Positions 17,956-28,440 are shown, numbered from the stretch's first letter. The stretch: 63,232 nucleotides of DNA from Xanthobacteraceae bacterium (GCA_009694215.1 SHVN01000004.1:1-63232), one strand, 5' to 3'. Notes: generated by a model not told the origin, from the sequence alone. Numbers and translations are program-made.

Positions 17956-17982
17956 GCGTTCCGCCGAAGCGGCTCCGGGTCG

Positions 17983-19539
17983 TCACATCGCCTTCGCCAT
18001 CTCCCTCAACCTGAACTTCTGAACCTTCCCAGTGCTGGTCTTCGGCAATTCCACGAACACCACATGGCGCGGCACCTTGTAGCCGGCGAGGTTGCTCTTG
18101 CACCACGCCACCAGCTCGCCGCTCGTCGCCGTCTGCCCGGGTTTCAGCTCGACGAAAGCGCAGGGCGTCTCGCCCCACTTCTCGTCGGGCTCCGCCACCA
18201 CGGCGGCCGCCTGCACCGCCGGATGCTTGTAGAGCGCGTCCTCCACCTCGATCGACGAGATGTTCTCGCCGCCGGAGATGATGATGTCCTTCGAACGGTC
18301 CTTGAGCTGGATGTGGCCGTCGGGGTGCATCACGCCGAGATCGCCGGAGTGAAACAAGCCGCCGGCGAAGGCCGCGTCGGTGGACCGCTTGTTCTTCAGA
18401 TAGCCCTTCATCACCAGGTTGCCGCGGAACATCACCTCGCCCAGCGTCTCGCCGTCGCGCGGCACCGGCTGCATCGTGTCGGGGTCGAGCACGTCGAGAC
18501 CCTCCAGCATGTGATAGCGCACGCCCTGGCGCGACTTCTTCGCCGCCTGCTCGTTGAGGGGAAGCGCGTCCCATTCCGAATGCCAGTCGTTGACGACGGC
18601 GGGGCCGTACACTTCCGTCAGCCCATAGACGTGCGTCACGTTGAAGCCCGCGGCCTTCATCGCCGCCAGCACCGCCTCGGGCGGCGGGGCGGCGGCGGTC
18701 GCGAACTGCACCGCATGCGGCAGCGGCTTCTTCTCTCCGGCCGGCGCGTTGAGAAAGGTCGACATCACGATCGGCGCGCCGCACAGATGCGTGACCTTGT
18801 GCTCGGCGATCAGGTCGTACATCGCCTTCGCCCGCACTGCGCGGAGGCAGACATGCGTGCCGGCCACTGCCGAGATGGTCCAGGGAAAGCACCATCCGTT
18901 GCAGTGGAACATCGGCAGGGTCCAGAGATAGACCGGCCGCGGCCCCATCCCGCAGGTCAGCACGTTGTTGACCGCGAGCAGATGCGCGCCGCGGTGGTGA
19001 TAGACCACGCCCTTGGGATCGCCCGTCGTGCCTGAAGTGTAGTTGAGCGCGATCGCGTCCCATTCGTCGTCCGGCATCTTCCATGCGAAATCCGGATCGC
19101 CATTCGCGATGAAGGTCTCGTATTCGATTGTCCCCAATCGCTCGCCCGCGCCGGAAAATTCCGGGTCGTCGTAGTCGACGATCAGCGGCTTGACCTTGCA
19201 CAGCGCCAGCGCCTCACCCACTACCTTGGAGAACTCGCGGTCGGTAACCAGCACCCTGGCGCCGCCGTGGTCGAACTGGAACGCGATCGTTGCGGCGTCG
19301 AGCCGGGTGTTGATGGTGTTGAGGACCGCGCCGGTCATCGGCACGCCGTAGTGGCATTCCAGCATCGCCGGCGTGTTGGCGAGCACCGCCGACACCGTGT
19401 CGCCGCGGCCGATGCCATGTTTCGACAGCGCCGAGGCGAGCTTGCGCGACCGCGCGTAGAATTCCCTGTAGAACCGGTGCAGCGGCCCATGCACGATCGC
19501 GATCTGATCGGGGAAGACCTGCGCCGCGCGCTCCAGCAA
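17983..19539 (-). CDS. AMP-forming acyl-CoA synthetase (start codon out of frame)
   Basis: A 518-residue adenylate-forming enzyme that activates a fatty or other carboxylic acid to acyl-CoA. Core motifs: P-loop LNYTSGTTGDPKGVVYHHRG, FHCNGWCFPW, ATAAAPPPEAV, YGLTEVYGP, LFHSGDLGVMHPDGHIQ, and C-terminal LPKTSTGKVQKF with the catalytic lysine. It resembles the dimethylsulfoniopropionate/medium-chain acid ligase group. The frame continues upstream with the usual N-terminus (EIAYDTDLDRNAANFQSL), but the natural-looking ATG at 19610-19608 is one base out of frame. The only standard in-frame start is TTG at 19539. Either the sequence lost a base near 19605 or the gene is impaired. Confidence 0.85.
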   Translation of the reverse strand: MLERAAQVFPDQIAIVHGPLHRFYREFYARSRKLASALSKHGIGRGDTVSAVLANTPAMLECHYGVPMTGAVLNTINTRLDAATIAFQFDHGGARVLVTDREFSKVVGEALALCKVKPLIVDYDDPEFSGAGERLGTIEYETFIANGDPDFAWKMPDDEWDAIALNYTSGTTGDPKGVVYHHRGAHLLAVNNVLTCGMGPRPVYLWTLPMFHCNGWCFPWTISAVAGTHVCLRAVRAKAMYDLIAEHKVTHLCGAPIVMSTFLNAPAGEKKPLPHAVQFATAAAPPPEAVLAAMKAAGFNVTHVYGLTEVYGPAVVNDWHSEWDALPLNEQAAKKSRQGVRYHMLEGLDVLDPDTMQPVPRDGETLGEVMFRGNLVMKGYLKNKRSTDAAFAGGLFHSGDLGVMHPDGHIQLKDRSKDIIISGGENISSIEVEDALYKHPAVQAAAVVAEPDEKWGETPCAFVELKPGQTATSGELVAWCKSNLAGYKVPRHVVFVELPKTSTGKVQKFRLREMAKAM

Positions 19540-19666
19540 CGTCAGCGGCGTCAGCGACTGGAAATTCGCCGCGTTGCGGTCGAGGTCGGTGTCGTAGGCG
19601 ATTTCGGCATGGCGGCTCCCCGTCGCAGGTTAGCGGGGGAGGCGGGCGGCGATCAATGCTTGCTTG

Positions 19667-20428
19667 CTATCGCATCAAACCCGTCACGCCTTGCCTCGTC
19701 AGCTCCAGCCCGATCAGCAGCACCAGCACGTTGGTGATCCGGTAGAAGATCGTTTCCGGCGTAACGCGGACCAGCCAGATTCCGAGGTAGTTGCTGGCAA
19801 TCGCGAGCGGAAATAGCGCGAACGACGTCAGCAGTCCCGCGGTGGAGAACTGGCCGAGCGCGGAATAGGGAACGACCTTCATGGCGTTCGCCGCGGCGAA
19901 GAACATCACCGTGGTGCCGACGTAGATCATCTTCTCCAGCCGCTGCGGCAGCACGAAAGCGTAATAGGGCGGCGCGCCGATCTGAATGAGCGTCGTGGTG
20001 AAGCCCGACAGCGCGCCCCAGAACACGCCGTGCGAGGCGCGCGGGCGTGGCGATTCGCCGGGCAGATAGTGGCGGAACACCGCGTAGACGACGAAGCCTA
20101 GCGCGATCAACCCGACCATGAGCTGGACCGCCGAGTCCGACACATGAGCCGCAAACAGCCAGGCGCAGCCCACGCCGATCACGCAGCCCGGCAGCAGCAC
20201 CTTGAGGTTCCAGGGATCCCAGACCCGGCGATAGATGAAGGCCGAGAATGCGTCCTGCACCAGCAGGATCGGCAGCAGCAGCGCGGCCGCCTCGAGCGGC
20301 GGCATGATGATCGCGACCAGCGGCGTCGACACCATGCCGATGCCGGAGAACCCGCCCTTGGACAGGCCGAGGAAGACGATCGCCGGCACGGCGAAGGCGT
20401 AGAACAGCGGGTCGATGATGAGGGTCAT
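19667..20428 (-). CDS. TSUP-family membrane transporter (TauE/SafE), tandem copy 1
   Basis: A 253-residue polytopic protein with about eight helices and the TSUP signature LSKGGFSGIGMVSTPLV near the N-terminus, repeated in weaker form mid-protein (GVFWGALSGFTTTLIQIG). TauE/SafE proteins are thought to export sulfite, sulfoacetate or related anions. The ATG at 20428 gives a normal N-terminus. It lies 63 bases downstream of a second TSUP gene of closely similar sequence on the same strand, so the pair looks like a tandem duplication. Confidence 0.9.
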   Translation of the reverse strand: MTLIIDPLFYAFAVPAIVFLGLSKGGFSGIGMVSTPLVAIIMPPLEAAALLLPILLVQDAFSAFIYRRVWDPWNLKVLLPGCVIGVGCAWLFAAHVSDSAVQLMVGLIALGFVVYAVFRHYLPGESPRPRASHGVFWGALSGFTTTLIQIGAPPYYAFVLPQRLEKMIYVGTTVMFFAAANAMKVVPYSALGQFSTAGLLTSFALFPLAIASNYLGIWLVRVTPETIFYRITNVLVLLIGLELTRQGVTGLMR

Positions 20429-20491
20429 GCGGGCGGAGTTAGAGCGGAGAAGGCGGCCCCGCGCCACCCGTTTTCGCGCATGGCTTCCGCG

Positions 20492-21250
20492 CTACCAAAG
20501 CTCGCGGACCGAGCCCCGGATCAGTTCGATGGCGATGACGAACATCAGCACATAGGCGATGCGAAAGAACATCTCGGTCGAGACCCGCCGCACCATCCAG
20601 ATGCCGGCGTAGTTCGAGGCGATGGCGATGGGCACGAGCGTCAGCCCGATCAGCAGGTTGTCGCGGGTGAGGAAGCCCAGCGTGGCGAAGCCCGGGATCT
20701 TGATGAAGTTGCTCGCCGCGAACAGGATGCTCACCGTGCCGATATAAGGCAGCTTTTCGAGCTTCTGCGGGAGGAGATGAATCTGCCAGGCAGGCCCTCC
20801 GGCGTTGGCCAGCATGGTGGTGACGCCGCCGATCGCACCGAATACGATCCCGGTCGCGGCGCTGGGCTTCGGCGTCCAGCGCTCGAAGCGCCCGCTCAGC
20901 CAGTGCCGCAGCACGAACAGCGCGGCGATGAGGCCGATGGCGAGCCGGATGTGCGCCGCCGACAGCGACGCCGCCAGGAGCCACGCGACGCACATGCCGG
21001 CGAACATGCTGGGCAGCATAATCTTGAGGTTCCAGGCGCTCCACTCGCGCCGGTACACCCACAGCGTCAGAAAATCCTGCGCGATCGCGGTGGGCAGGAT
21101 GATGGCGGCGGCCTGCAGCGGCGGCACGAACAGCGACATCAGCGGCAGCGCCATCACGCCGAGGCCGAGGAAGCCGCCCTTGGAGAAGCCGAGCAGGCAC
21201 ACGCCGATGATGGCGACGGCCATGAAAATGGGGTCAGCGAGCAGTTCCAC
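20492..21250 (-). CDS. TSUP-family membrane transporter (TauE/SafE), tandem copy 2
   Basis: A 252-residue polytopic protein with the motif FSKGGFLGLGVMALPLM and a second half-repeat GIVFGAIGGVTTMLANAGGP. It aligns with its neighbour along the whole length (for example the shared YRR..W..WNLK..LP segment). I chose GTG at 21250 (VELLADPIF); an ATG at 21223 is possible, and longer forms would run through the promoter of the divergent propionyl-CoA synthetase. Substrate unknown. Confidence 0.87.
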   Translation of the reverse strand: MELLADPIFMAVAIIGVCLLGFSKGGFLGLGVMALPLMSLFVPPLQAAAIILPTAIAQDFLTLWVYRREWSAWNLKIMLPSMFAGMCVAWLLAASLSAAHIRLAIGLIAALFVLRHWLSGRFERWTPKPSAATGIVFGAIGGVTTMLANAGGPAWQIHLLPQKLEKLPYIGTVSILFAASNFIKIPGFATLGFLTRDNLLIGLTLVPIAIASNYAGIWMVRRVSTEMFFRIAYVLMFVIAIELIRGSVRELW

Positions 21251-21401
21251 GGGCACCCAGCATGCGAGGGAAACAATTGCGGGCGCATCTGAGCGCAGGC
21301 CCGCGCCTTGCGCCAGATCAATTTTCTGCTGGTGCCGGATGAGACCTTGGGCGTGCTTGCAAAAGCCGTGCGGGCGCTCACAATCGCGGCGGAGGAACGC
21401 T

Positions 21402-23324
21402 ATGGACGCCACCACAAGCCGCTACCCGGAGGTCTACGCGCGCTGGCAGCGCGACCCGTTGGGCTTCTGGGGCGAGGCAGCCCATGCCATCGACTGGATC
21501 GAAAAGCCGAAGACCGTATTCGATCCGGAGGCGGGCGTGTACGGCCGCTGGTTTCCCGATGGCGTCTGCAACACCTGCTACAACGCGGTCGACCGCCATG
21601 TGATCGCCGGCCGCGGCCAGCAGCCTGCGATCGTCTACGACTCGCCGGTTTCCAACACCAAGCAGACCATCACCTACGCCGCGCTGCAGACCAAGACCGA
21701 GATCCTCGCCGGCATCCTCGAAAAAGACTTCGGCGTCAGGAAAGGCGACCGCGTCATCCTCTACATGCCGATGGTGCCGGAGGCCCTCGTCGGCATGCTC
21801 GCCTGCGCGCGGATCGGCGCGGTTCATTCGGTGGTGTTCGGCGGCTTCGCGCCGAAGGAGCTTGCGACGCGCATCGACGACGCCAAGCCCAGGGTGATCC
21901 TGTCGGCAAGCTGCGGCATCGAAGGCGCGCGCGTCATCGGCTACAAGCCGCTGCTCGACTCCGCGATCGATCTCGCCAGGCACAAGCCCGACGCCTGCCT
22001 GATCCTGCAGCGGCCGCAGCTTGCCTGCGAGCTCACGCCGGGCCGCGACCGCGACTGGCAGAAGACCTGGGACGAGGCGCTGGTGTGGGCGAAGAACGTG
22101 CTCGAGCCCGTGCCGATGCTCGCCACCGACCCACTCTACATCCTCTACACCTCGGGCACCACCGGCATCCCCAAAGGCGTCGTCCGCGACAACGGCGGCC
22201 ACATGGTCGCGCTGCAATGGTCGATGAAGAATCTCTACGGCATCGAGCCCGGCGAAAGCTGGTGGGCGGCCTCCGACATCGGCTGGGTGGTCGGCCACAG
22301 CTACATCGTCTATGCGCCGCTGTTCCACGGCTGCACCACGATCCTCTACGAAGGAAAGCCGGTCGGCACGCCCGACGCCGGCGCGTTCTGGCGCGTCATC
22401 GCCGAGCATCAATGCGCCGCGATGTTCACGGCTCCAACCGCGTTCCGCGCCATCAAGAAGGAAGACCCCGAAGGCAAGCTGTTCTCGAAATACGACCTGT
22501 CGAAATTCCGTACGCTGTTCCTCGCGGGCGAACGCGCCGATCCCGACACCATCCAGTGGGCCGAGCGCCTGCTGAAGAAGCCGGTCATCGACCACTGGTG
22601 GCAGACCGAAACCGGCTGGTGCATCGCCGGCAATCCGGTGGGCCTCGGCCAGCTTCCGGTCAAGCACGGCTCGCCGACGGTGCCGATGCCGGGCTACGAC
22701 ATCCACGCGGTGGACGACGCCTGCAAGGAGGTGCCGCGCGGCACGATGGGCTCGCTCGTGGTCAAGTTGCCGCTGCCGCCGTCGTGCCTGCCGACGCTGT
22801 GGCAGCAGGACGGCCGCATGACCGAGAGCTACCTCGCGGAATTCCCCGGCTACTACAAGACCGCGGACGCCGGCTACATCGACAAGGACGGCTACGTCTT
22901 CGTCATGGGCCGCACCGACGACATCATCAACGTCGCGGGACACAGGCTTTCGACCGGCGGCATGGAGGAGGTTCTGTCCGGGCACCAGGACGTCGCCGAA
23001 TGCGCGGTGCTCGGCATCAAGGACGCATTGAAGGGCGAAGTGCCCTGCGGCTTCATCGTGCTGAAAATGGGCGTCAACCGGCCGCACGCCGAGATCGAGC
23101 AGGAGTGCGTGCAACTCGTGCGCGACAAGATCGGACCGGTGGCGGCCTTCAAGCTCGCTATCACCGTTCAGCGGCTGCCGAAGACGCGCTCGGGAAAAAT
23201 CCTGCGCGGCACCATGAAGAAGATCGCCGACGGCGAGGCGTGGACCATGCCGGCGACGATCGAGGACCCGAAGGTGCTGGACGAGATCGGCGGCGCGCTG
23301 AAGGGCAAGGGCGTGGGGGTTTAA
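21402..23324 (+). CDS. prpE: propionyl-CoA synthetase (PrpE-type)
   Basis: A 640-residue AMP-forming short-chain acyl-CoA synthetase. The N-terminal PrpE/ACSS signature is YPEVYARWQRDPLGFWGE, then WFPDGVCNTCYNAVDRH. Further motifs are YILYTSGTTGIPKG, SDIGWVVGHSYIVYAPL, DHWWQTETGWCI, YYKTADAGYID, GRTDDIINVAGHRLSTGG and LPKTRSGKILRG, the last carrying the acetylatable catalytic lysine. It converts propionate (or acetate) plus CoA and ATP to the thioester. The ATG at 21402 has GGAGGAA upstream. It diverges from the TSUP pair. Confidence 0.93.
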   Translation: MDATTSRYPEVYARWQRDPLGFWGEAAHAIDWIEKPKTVFDPEAGVYGRWFPDGVCNTCYNAVDRHVIAGRGQQPAIVYDSPVSNTKQTITYAALQTKTEILAGILEKDFGVRKGDRVILYMPMVPEALVGMLACARIGAVHSVVFGGFAPKELATRIDDAKPRVILSASCGIEGARVIGYKPLLDSAIDLARHKPDACLILQRPQLACELTPGRDRDWQKTWDEALVWAKNVLEPVPMLATDPLYILYTSGTTGIPKGVVRDNGGHMVALQWSMKNLYGIEPGESWWAASDIGWVVGHSYIVYAPLFHGCTTILYEGKPVGTPDAGAFWRVIAEHQCAAMFTAPTAFRAIKKEDPEGKLFSKYDLSKFRTLFLAGERADPDTIQWAERLLKKPVIDHWWQTETGWCIAGNPVGLGQLPVKHGSPTVPMPGYDIHAVDDACKEVPRGTMGSLVVKLPLPPSCLPTLWQQDGRMTESYLAEFPGYYKTADAGYIDKDGYVFVMGRTDDIINVAGHRLSTGGMEEVLSGHQDVAECAVLGIKDALKGEVPCGFIVLKMGVNRPHAEIEQECVQLVRDKIGPVAAFKLAITVQRLPKTRSGKILRGTMKKIADGEAWTMPATIEDPKVLDEIGGALKGKGVGV

Positions 23325-23351
23325 ACAGCCGCACGCGCAATCCTCTCGCTT

Positions 23352-23499
23352 GTCATGCCCGGGCTTAACCCGGGCATCCATGAGGCCGTGCGGCGAAGAA
23401 CAGCTTTACCGATCGTGTTCGCGGAAACTCATCATGGATTGCCGGGTCATAGGCGATCGGAGCGACGCCGTCCTTCGGACGGCTATGCCCGGCCATGAC
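23352..23499. repeat. dispersed intergenic repeat, family C copy 1
   Basis: A ~148-nt element bounded by GTCATGCCCGGGC at the left and GCCCGGCCATGAC at the right, with internal hairpins (CCCGGG..TTAA..CCCGGG; CCGTCC..GGACGG). A shorter relative is at 52251-52321. Elements of this pattern are frequent between genes in Bradyrhizobiaceae. Apart from this repeat I see nothing else in the 295-base gap between prpE and the next gene. Confidence 0.75.
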
Positions 23500-23619
23500 G
23501 GCGGGTCCGTTCGGGCTTGATCACGCCCGATTAGGACATTCCCGCCCAATCCCTATATGTATCTCTCGCTGGACGATCGCGGCCCGCGTCCTTCACCGTC
23601 CCCGGCCCCAGGAAACAAC

Positions 23620-23940
23620 GTGAGAAAACCAGAACTCGGTACCAAGCGCCTCTGCGCCGGCTGCAGCGCGAAATTCTACGATCTGATGAAGACCCCGGCC
23701 GTGTGCCCGATGTGCGAGGCCGTGTTAGTGCCGCCGAAGATCGTGCCGTCCCGGCCGCGGCGCGGCTTCGAGCCGATCCCGGCGATCGCGGCATTGCCGG
23801 TCGCGGCGGCTGTCGCCGAGACCGCGGAGAAGGACGACGATGCCGAGGTCACGCTGGTGACGGCCGACGGCGAAACCGCCGAAGGCGAGAAGGAAGCCGA
23901 TGGCGGCGTCGGGCTGCTGGAAGAGATCGACGAGGATTGA
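23620..23940 (+). CDS. TIGR02300/FYDLN acid family protein
   Basis: A 106-residue protein starting at GTG 23620. Its conserved head is KPELGTKRLCAGCSAKFYDL, with a zinc-ribbon-like pair of CxxC motifs (CAGC, CPMC) and the FYDL motif. After residue ~45 comes a long acidic tail (EKDDDAEVTLV and on to EEIDED). The family is nearly confined to alphaproteobacteria and has no known function; the layout suggests a small metal-binding acidic protein. AGGAAAC ahead of the GTG supports the start. Confidence 0.9.
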   Translation: MRKPELGTKRLCAGCSAKFYDLMKTPAVCPMCEAVLVPPKIVPSRPRRGFEPIPAIAALPVAAAVAETAEKDDDAEVTLVTADGETAEGEKEADGGVGLLEEIDED

Positions 23941-23949
23941 GCGCGCGCC

Positions 23950-24210
23950 TCAGGCGCCGGGCAGCTCGATGATCTTGTTGATGCCTTCGGCGGAGTTGTA
24001 GATCGACACCTGCACGATGGGATGGCCCTTCTTGATGAGCAGCCCCGCGGCCTGGGCCGCCTCCTCGGTCATGTAGAACGCCTTGGTCTGGCGGTCGACT
24101 TGGAGCCGGTAGTTGCCGGCTTCTTTCTTGGCGCGCTGGTTCGGCGCTTCCTGCGCGGCTTCCTCCACCGGTGCCGGTTTGTTGATCTTGATCTCGGGTC
24201 GCGAAGCCAT
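23950..24210 (-). CDS. conserved hypothetical protein, 86 aa
   Basis: An 86-residue soluble protein with a basic, proline-containing head (MASRPEIKINKPAPVEE), a linker, and a compact domain (NYRLQVDRQTKAFYMTEEAA, then LLIKKGHPIVQVSIY). No signal, membrane helix or metal motif is seen. I do not recognise a named family. It ends 9 bases from the convergent FYDLN gene and has GGAAATC before its ATG. Confidence 0.68.
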   Translation of the reverse strand: MASRPEIKINKPAPVEEAAQEAPNQRAKKEAGNYRLQVDRQTKAFYMTEEAAQAAGLLIKKGHPIVQVSIYNSAEGINKIIELPGA

Positions 24211-24352
24211 GTCGTGATTTCCTTTGGTTGAACGGGTCGATGGGTGAACCTAACAGCCAACCCCTGCAACAGCCAAGCGTCTTCAAACATAGCACGATCC
24301 CCATTTAACCTAGTATACTGCGAAAGATTCGTAGGGGCCGCTAAGGTACAAA

Positions 24353-24913
24353 ATGCGATCAATGTTGAAATTGATTTTTGGTGCGACGCTTTTCGCTCTC
24401 AGTGCCCCGTCTGGCGCATTCAGCGCGGAATTGCGCGCTTGCTTCACACCGGGCGAGGATTGCACCGCCATGATCGTGCGCGCCGTTGATGACGCGAAGT
24501 CTGAATTGCTCATTCAAGCATACGGCTTTACAAGCGCCCCGATTATTCAGGCTGTAACACGGGCGAAAGAACGGGGTGTAAGCGTCAGGGTCATCCTCGA
24601 CAAGATCAATGAGCAAAAGAGGTATACTGCGGCAACCTATTTAAAGAATCACGGCATTGACCCAATGATCGATTTTCAGCCCGCCATCGCGCACAACAAG
24701 GTTATGGTGATTGATCGCCGTAATGTGATCACCGGCTCTTTCAATTTCACTACCGCTGCACAGAAGCGGAATGCGGAGAATGTGCTCATCGTTTTGGATG
24801 GTCCCGCGATTGCGGAAGCATACGCAGCGAACTGGCAACGGCGAAGCGATGCGGCAAGGCCGCTCAGAGATTTTCGGCAGGGCCCGACTCCAACCGATAC
24901 GAGCACTGATTAA
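24353..24913 (+). CDS. secreted phospholipase D-like nuclease, single HKD motif
   Basis: A 186-residue protein with a signal peptide (LIFGATLFALSAPSGAFS) and one PLD domain. The catalytic HxK motif is in IAHNKVMVIDRR, followed by NVITGSFNF. One HKD motif and this length match the Nuc endonuclease group, which acts as a dimer on DNA or phosphodiesters outside the cytoplasm. Base composition is clearly less GC-rich than the neighbours, and mobile-element remnants follow directly, so it was probably acquired. A TAGTATACT sequence at 24310-24318 could be its -10 region. Confidence 0.88.
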   Translation: MRSMLKLIFGATLFALSAPSGAFSAELRACFTPGEDCTAMIVRAVDDAKSELLIQAYGFTSAPIIQAVTRAKERGVSVRVILDKINEQKRYTAATYLKNHGIDPMIDFQPAIAHNKVMVIDRRNVITGSFNFTTAAQKRNAENVLIVLDGPAIAEAYAANWQRRSDAARPLRDFRQGPTPTDTSTD

Positions 24914-24930
24914 CGTTCTGTGATCCGCAT

Positions 24931-25107
24931 GTCTGCTTTGGGTCCAGGCTGTGTGAAAACCCTTGCACAGGTTGGTCTGGCGCAAGATTGATTCAAGCAC
25001 CCCGGCGATCACGCATGAAAGAGTCGCCAAGATTGCGAGTTCGATCCTTTTGTTGCGCGCCGACGACTGCTGACAGCGTTTTTACACAGCCTGGGTCACA
25101 AGCGGAA
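24931..25107. mobile_element. IS remnant or MITE-like element with inverted ends
   Basis: The left end GGTCCAGGCTGTGTGAAAAC (24941-24960) is matched in inverse by GTTTTTACACAGCCTGGGTC (25078-25097), and weaker similarity reaches about 10 bases further out on each side. The ~120-base interior has no gene. This looks like a deleted insertion sequence or a miniature inverted-repeat element; the GTGTGAAAAC end is like that of some Hyphomicrobiales IS elements, but I cannot name it. Confidence 0.6.
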
Positions 25108-25185
25108 AGGCTCAAACTGAGCACATGTTGTCCGCTTTCCACCCCATTGCGACCGGATCGGCGACATGAAGAGGCGCATCTCTGC

Positions 25186-25398
25186 ATATCCCTGATCCTC
25201 AAACGCGCAAGCCTCAACCGATCCAGCGGCGACTGGTCCGGCGATGACTATGACGTGCTGTGCGATGGCAAAACCGTTGGCCGGATATTTCTCGCGACGA
25301 GTTCACCGCCAGCCGCGCCGTGGTTCTGGGGAATTGAATTTCTCCAGCGCAAGGGAAGTGGCCCGCACCAATGTCATGCCGCAGATCGTGAGGCGGGG
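25186..25398 (+). pseudogene. remnant of a small conserved Bradyrhizobiaceae-type protein
   Basis: The frame reads LILKRASLNRSSGDWSGDDY, DVLCDGKTVGRIF, then WFWGIEF and HAADREA. From memory it resembles a small single-domain protein common in Bradyrhizobiaceae that begins MSLILKRAS. Here the expected ATG is ATA (25186-25188), and the C-terminus is lost where the sequence runs into an IS21-type end. It is therefore a decayed gene, probably cut by that insertion. Function unknown. Confidence 0.6.
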
Positions 25399-25577
25399 AT
25401 TGTGTTTCGGCATGGAATAAGGACCCCGCTTTCGGGGTGATCGGCATCCAATCGGGACCCCGGCACTGAGGGTCCACACTGGCTTCCATTTTCATGGGAG
25501 CCGAGATTGGAATGCTGGTCGTGGAGACGATTGCGAAGATTCGTCGCGCATATTTTGTTCATGGCCAGCCGATCAAG
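25399..25577 (+). mobile_element. IS21-family left end with start of istA
   Basis: The segment carries repeated blocks around GATCGGCATCCAATCGGGAC and GGACCCCGC, typical of an IS21-type terminus. From ATG 25512 it encodes MLVVETIAKIRRAYFVHGQ plus three more residues, the N-terminus of an IstA transposase. After codon 22 (25577) the match stops and unrelated sequence follows. Only the left end survives; the rest of istA, istB and the right end are gone. Confidence 0.7.
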
Positions 25578-25732
25578 TATCCCTTCGCCATTGCACTCCC
25601 ACGCCGCTGTCGACGAAGAAATCTGAATCTGATTTGCGCCGCCGGGGAATCCCCTGTAACTGAAATGATTCACATCAACCGGAAAATGCTCTAGAGTGAC
25701 CTCAACAACAAAACTGTATTGGGGAGGACGTC

Positions 25733-26185
25733 ATGGCCGACACGCAAGCCGAACCGAAACTGCTGCTGCCGCAACTCAAGCCGTTCTACGAATTCGCCAT
25801 GCCGCTGGCGTGGCCGGTGATCCGCATTGCCTGCGGCTGGAATCTTCTGGTCCACGGCTGGGGCAAGGTGACGCGCGGGCCATCCGCCTTCCTCAAGGGC
25901 TTCTCCGACATGGGCTTCGAGCCCGCGATGATGTGGGTGTGGTGCGCGCTTGCCATCGAGTTCGTCGGCGGTGCGGCGCTCATACTCGGCCTGTTCACGC
26001 GCTTCTGGGCCGCGGCCGCTGCGATCGAGATGGCGATCATCACCTATCTCTACTGGAACAACGGCTTTGCCTGGCTCGCGCGCGGCTATGAATACGTGCT
26101 GCTGTGGGGCCTCGTCTGTTTCGCCATTGCGCTGCGCGGCGGCGGGCCGTACTCGCTCGACCGCAAGCTCGGCACGGAGCTGTAG
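25733..26185 (+). CDS. DoxX family membrane protein
   Basis: A 150-residue protein with four hydrophobic helices (AWPVIRIACGWNLLVHG; MWVWCALAIEFVGGAALILGL; AAAAIEMAIITYLYW; LWGLVCFAIALRGGG) and the DoxX-type layout, including HGWGKV after helix 1 and GGGPYSLDR near the end. DoxX relatives sit in the inner membrane; some are linked to redox balance, but the function of this one is unknown. GGGGAGGA before the ATG is a strong ribosome binding site. Confidence 0.88.
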   Translation: MADTQAEPKLLLPQLKPFYEFAMPLAWPVIRIACGWNLLVHGWGKVTRGPSAFLKGFSDMGFEPAMMWVWCALAIEFVGGAALILGLFTRFWAAAAAIEMAIITYLYWNNGFAWLARGYEYVLLWGLVCFAIALRGGGPYSLDRKLGTEL

Positions 26186-26190
26186 GCGGT

Positions 26191-28011
<1,821 letters not shown>

Positions 28012-28102
28012 GTCCCTGTTCCGTCCCAGAATTACTGCTGCGCCCGGACTTGCTTTGCCCCCGCCGCAGGCCAAATGCAACAAGGCTGGCCCGGCTCAGG
28101 TC

Positions 28103-28131
28103 TTGTCGGAGCAGGTCCTGTCCTGTATAGA
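28103..28131 (+). promoter_or_regulatory. putative sigma-70 promoter of rpmE
   Basis: TTGTCG (28103-28108) and TATAGA (28126-28131) are separated by exactly 17 bases and lie 56 bases before the rpmE start. Both boxes are close to the alphaproteobacterial housekeeping consensus. Confidence 0.6.
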
Positions 28132-28186
28132 ACGGCGCAAATCCAGCGAAATTCCCAACGGCGGCCGCGGCCGCAGGATCCCGATC

Positions 28187-28417
28187 ATGAAGCCCGATGC
28201 GCATCCCGAGTACCACTCCATCACGGTCAAAATGACCGACGGCACCGAATTCACCACCCGCACGACCTGGGGCAAGAAGGGTGACGTGCTGCATCTCGAC
28301 ATCGATCCGAAGTCGCATCCGGCCTGGACCGGCGGCAACCAGCAGCTGATGGATCGCGGCGGTCGGCTGTCGCGCTTCGAAAAGAAGTTCGCGGGCTTGA
28401 GCGTCAGCAAGAAATAA
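28187..28417 (+). CDS. rpmE: 50S ribosomal protein L31
   Basis: A 76-residue protein with L31 features: [40 protein letters not shown] and the basic end [12 protein letters not shown]. The zinc-binding cysteines of the C+ type are absent, so this is the C-minus form usual in alphaproteobacteria. L31 bridges the central protuberance of the 50S to the 30S head. A good promoter lies upstream and a strong terminator downstream, so it is a single-gene unit. Confidence 0.97.
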   Translation: MKPDAHPEYHSITVKMTDGTEFTTRTTWGKKGDVLHLDIDPKSHPAWTGGNQQLMDRGGRLSRFEKKFAGLSVSKK

Positions 28418-28440
28418 GTCCCCGCCTTCAGGACAAATAA

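Noticed and set aside
21308-23381. Long open frames in other phases over prpE on both strands
   Set aside because: Arg-rich or Asp/His-rich translations with no family features, fully covered by the clear PrpE frame.
24353-24913. Nuclease as part of an anti-phage or toxin system
   Set aside because: It has a secretion signal and no immunity, sensor or partner gene next to it; neighbours are IS remnants.
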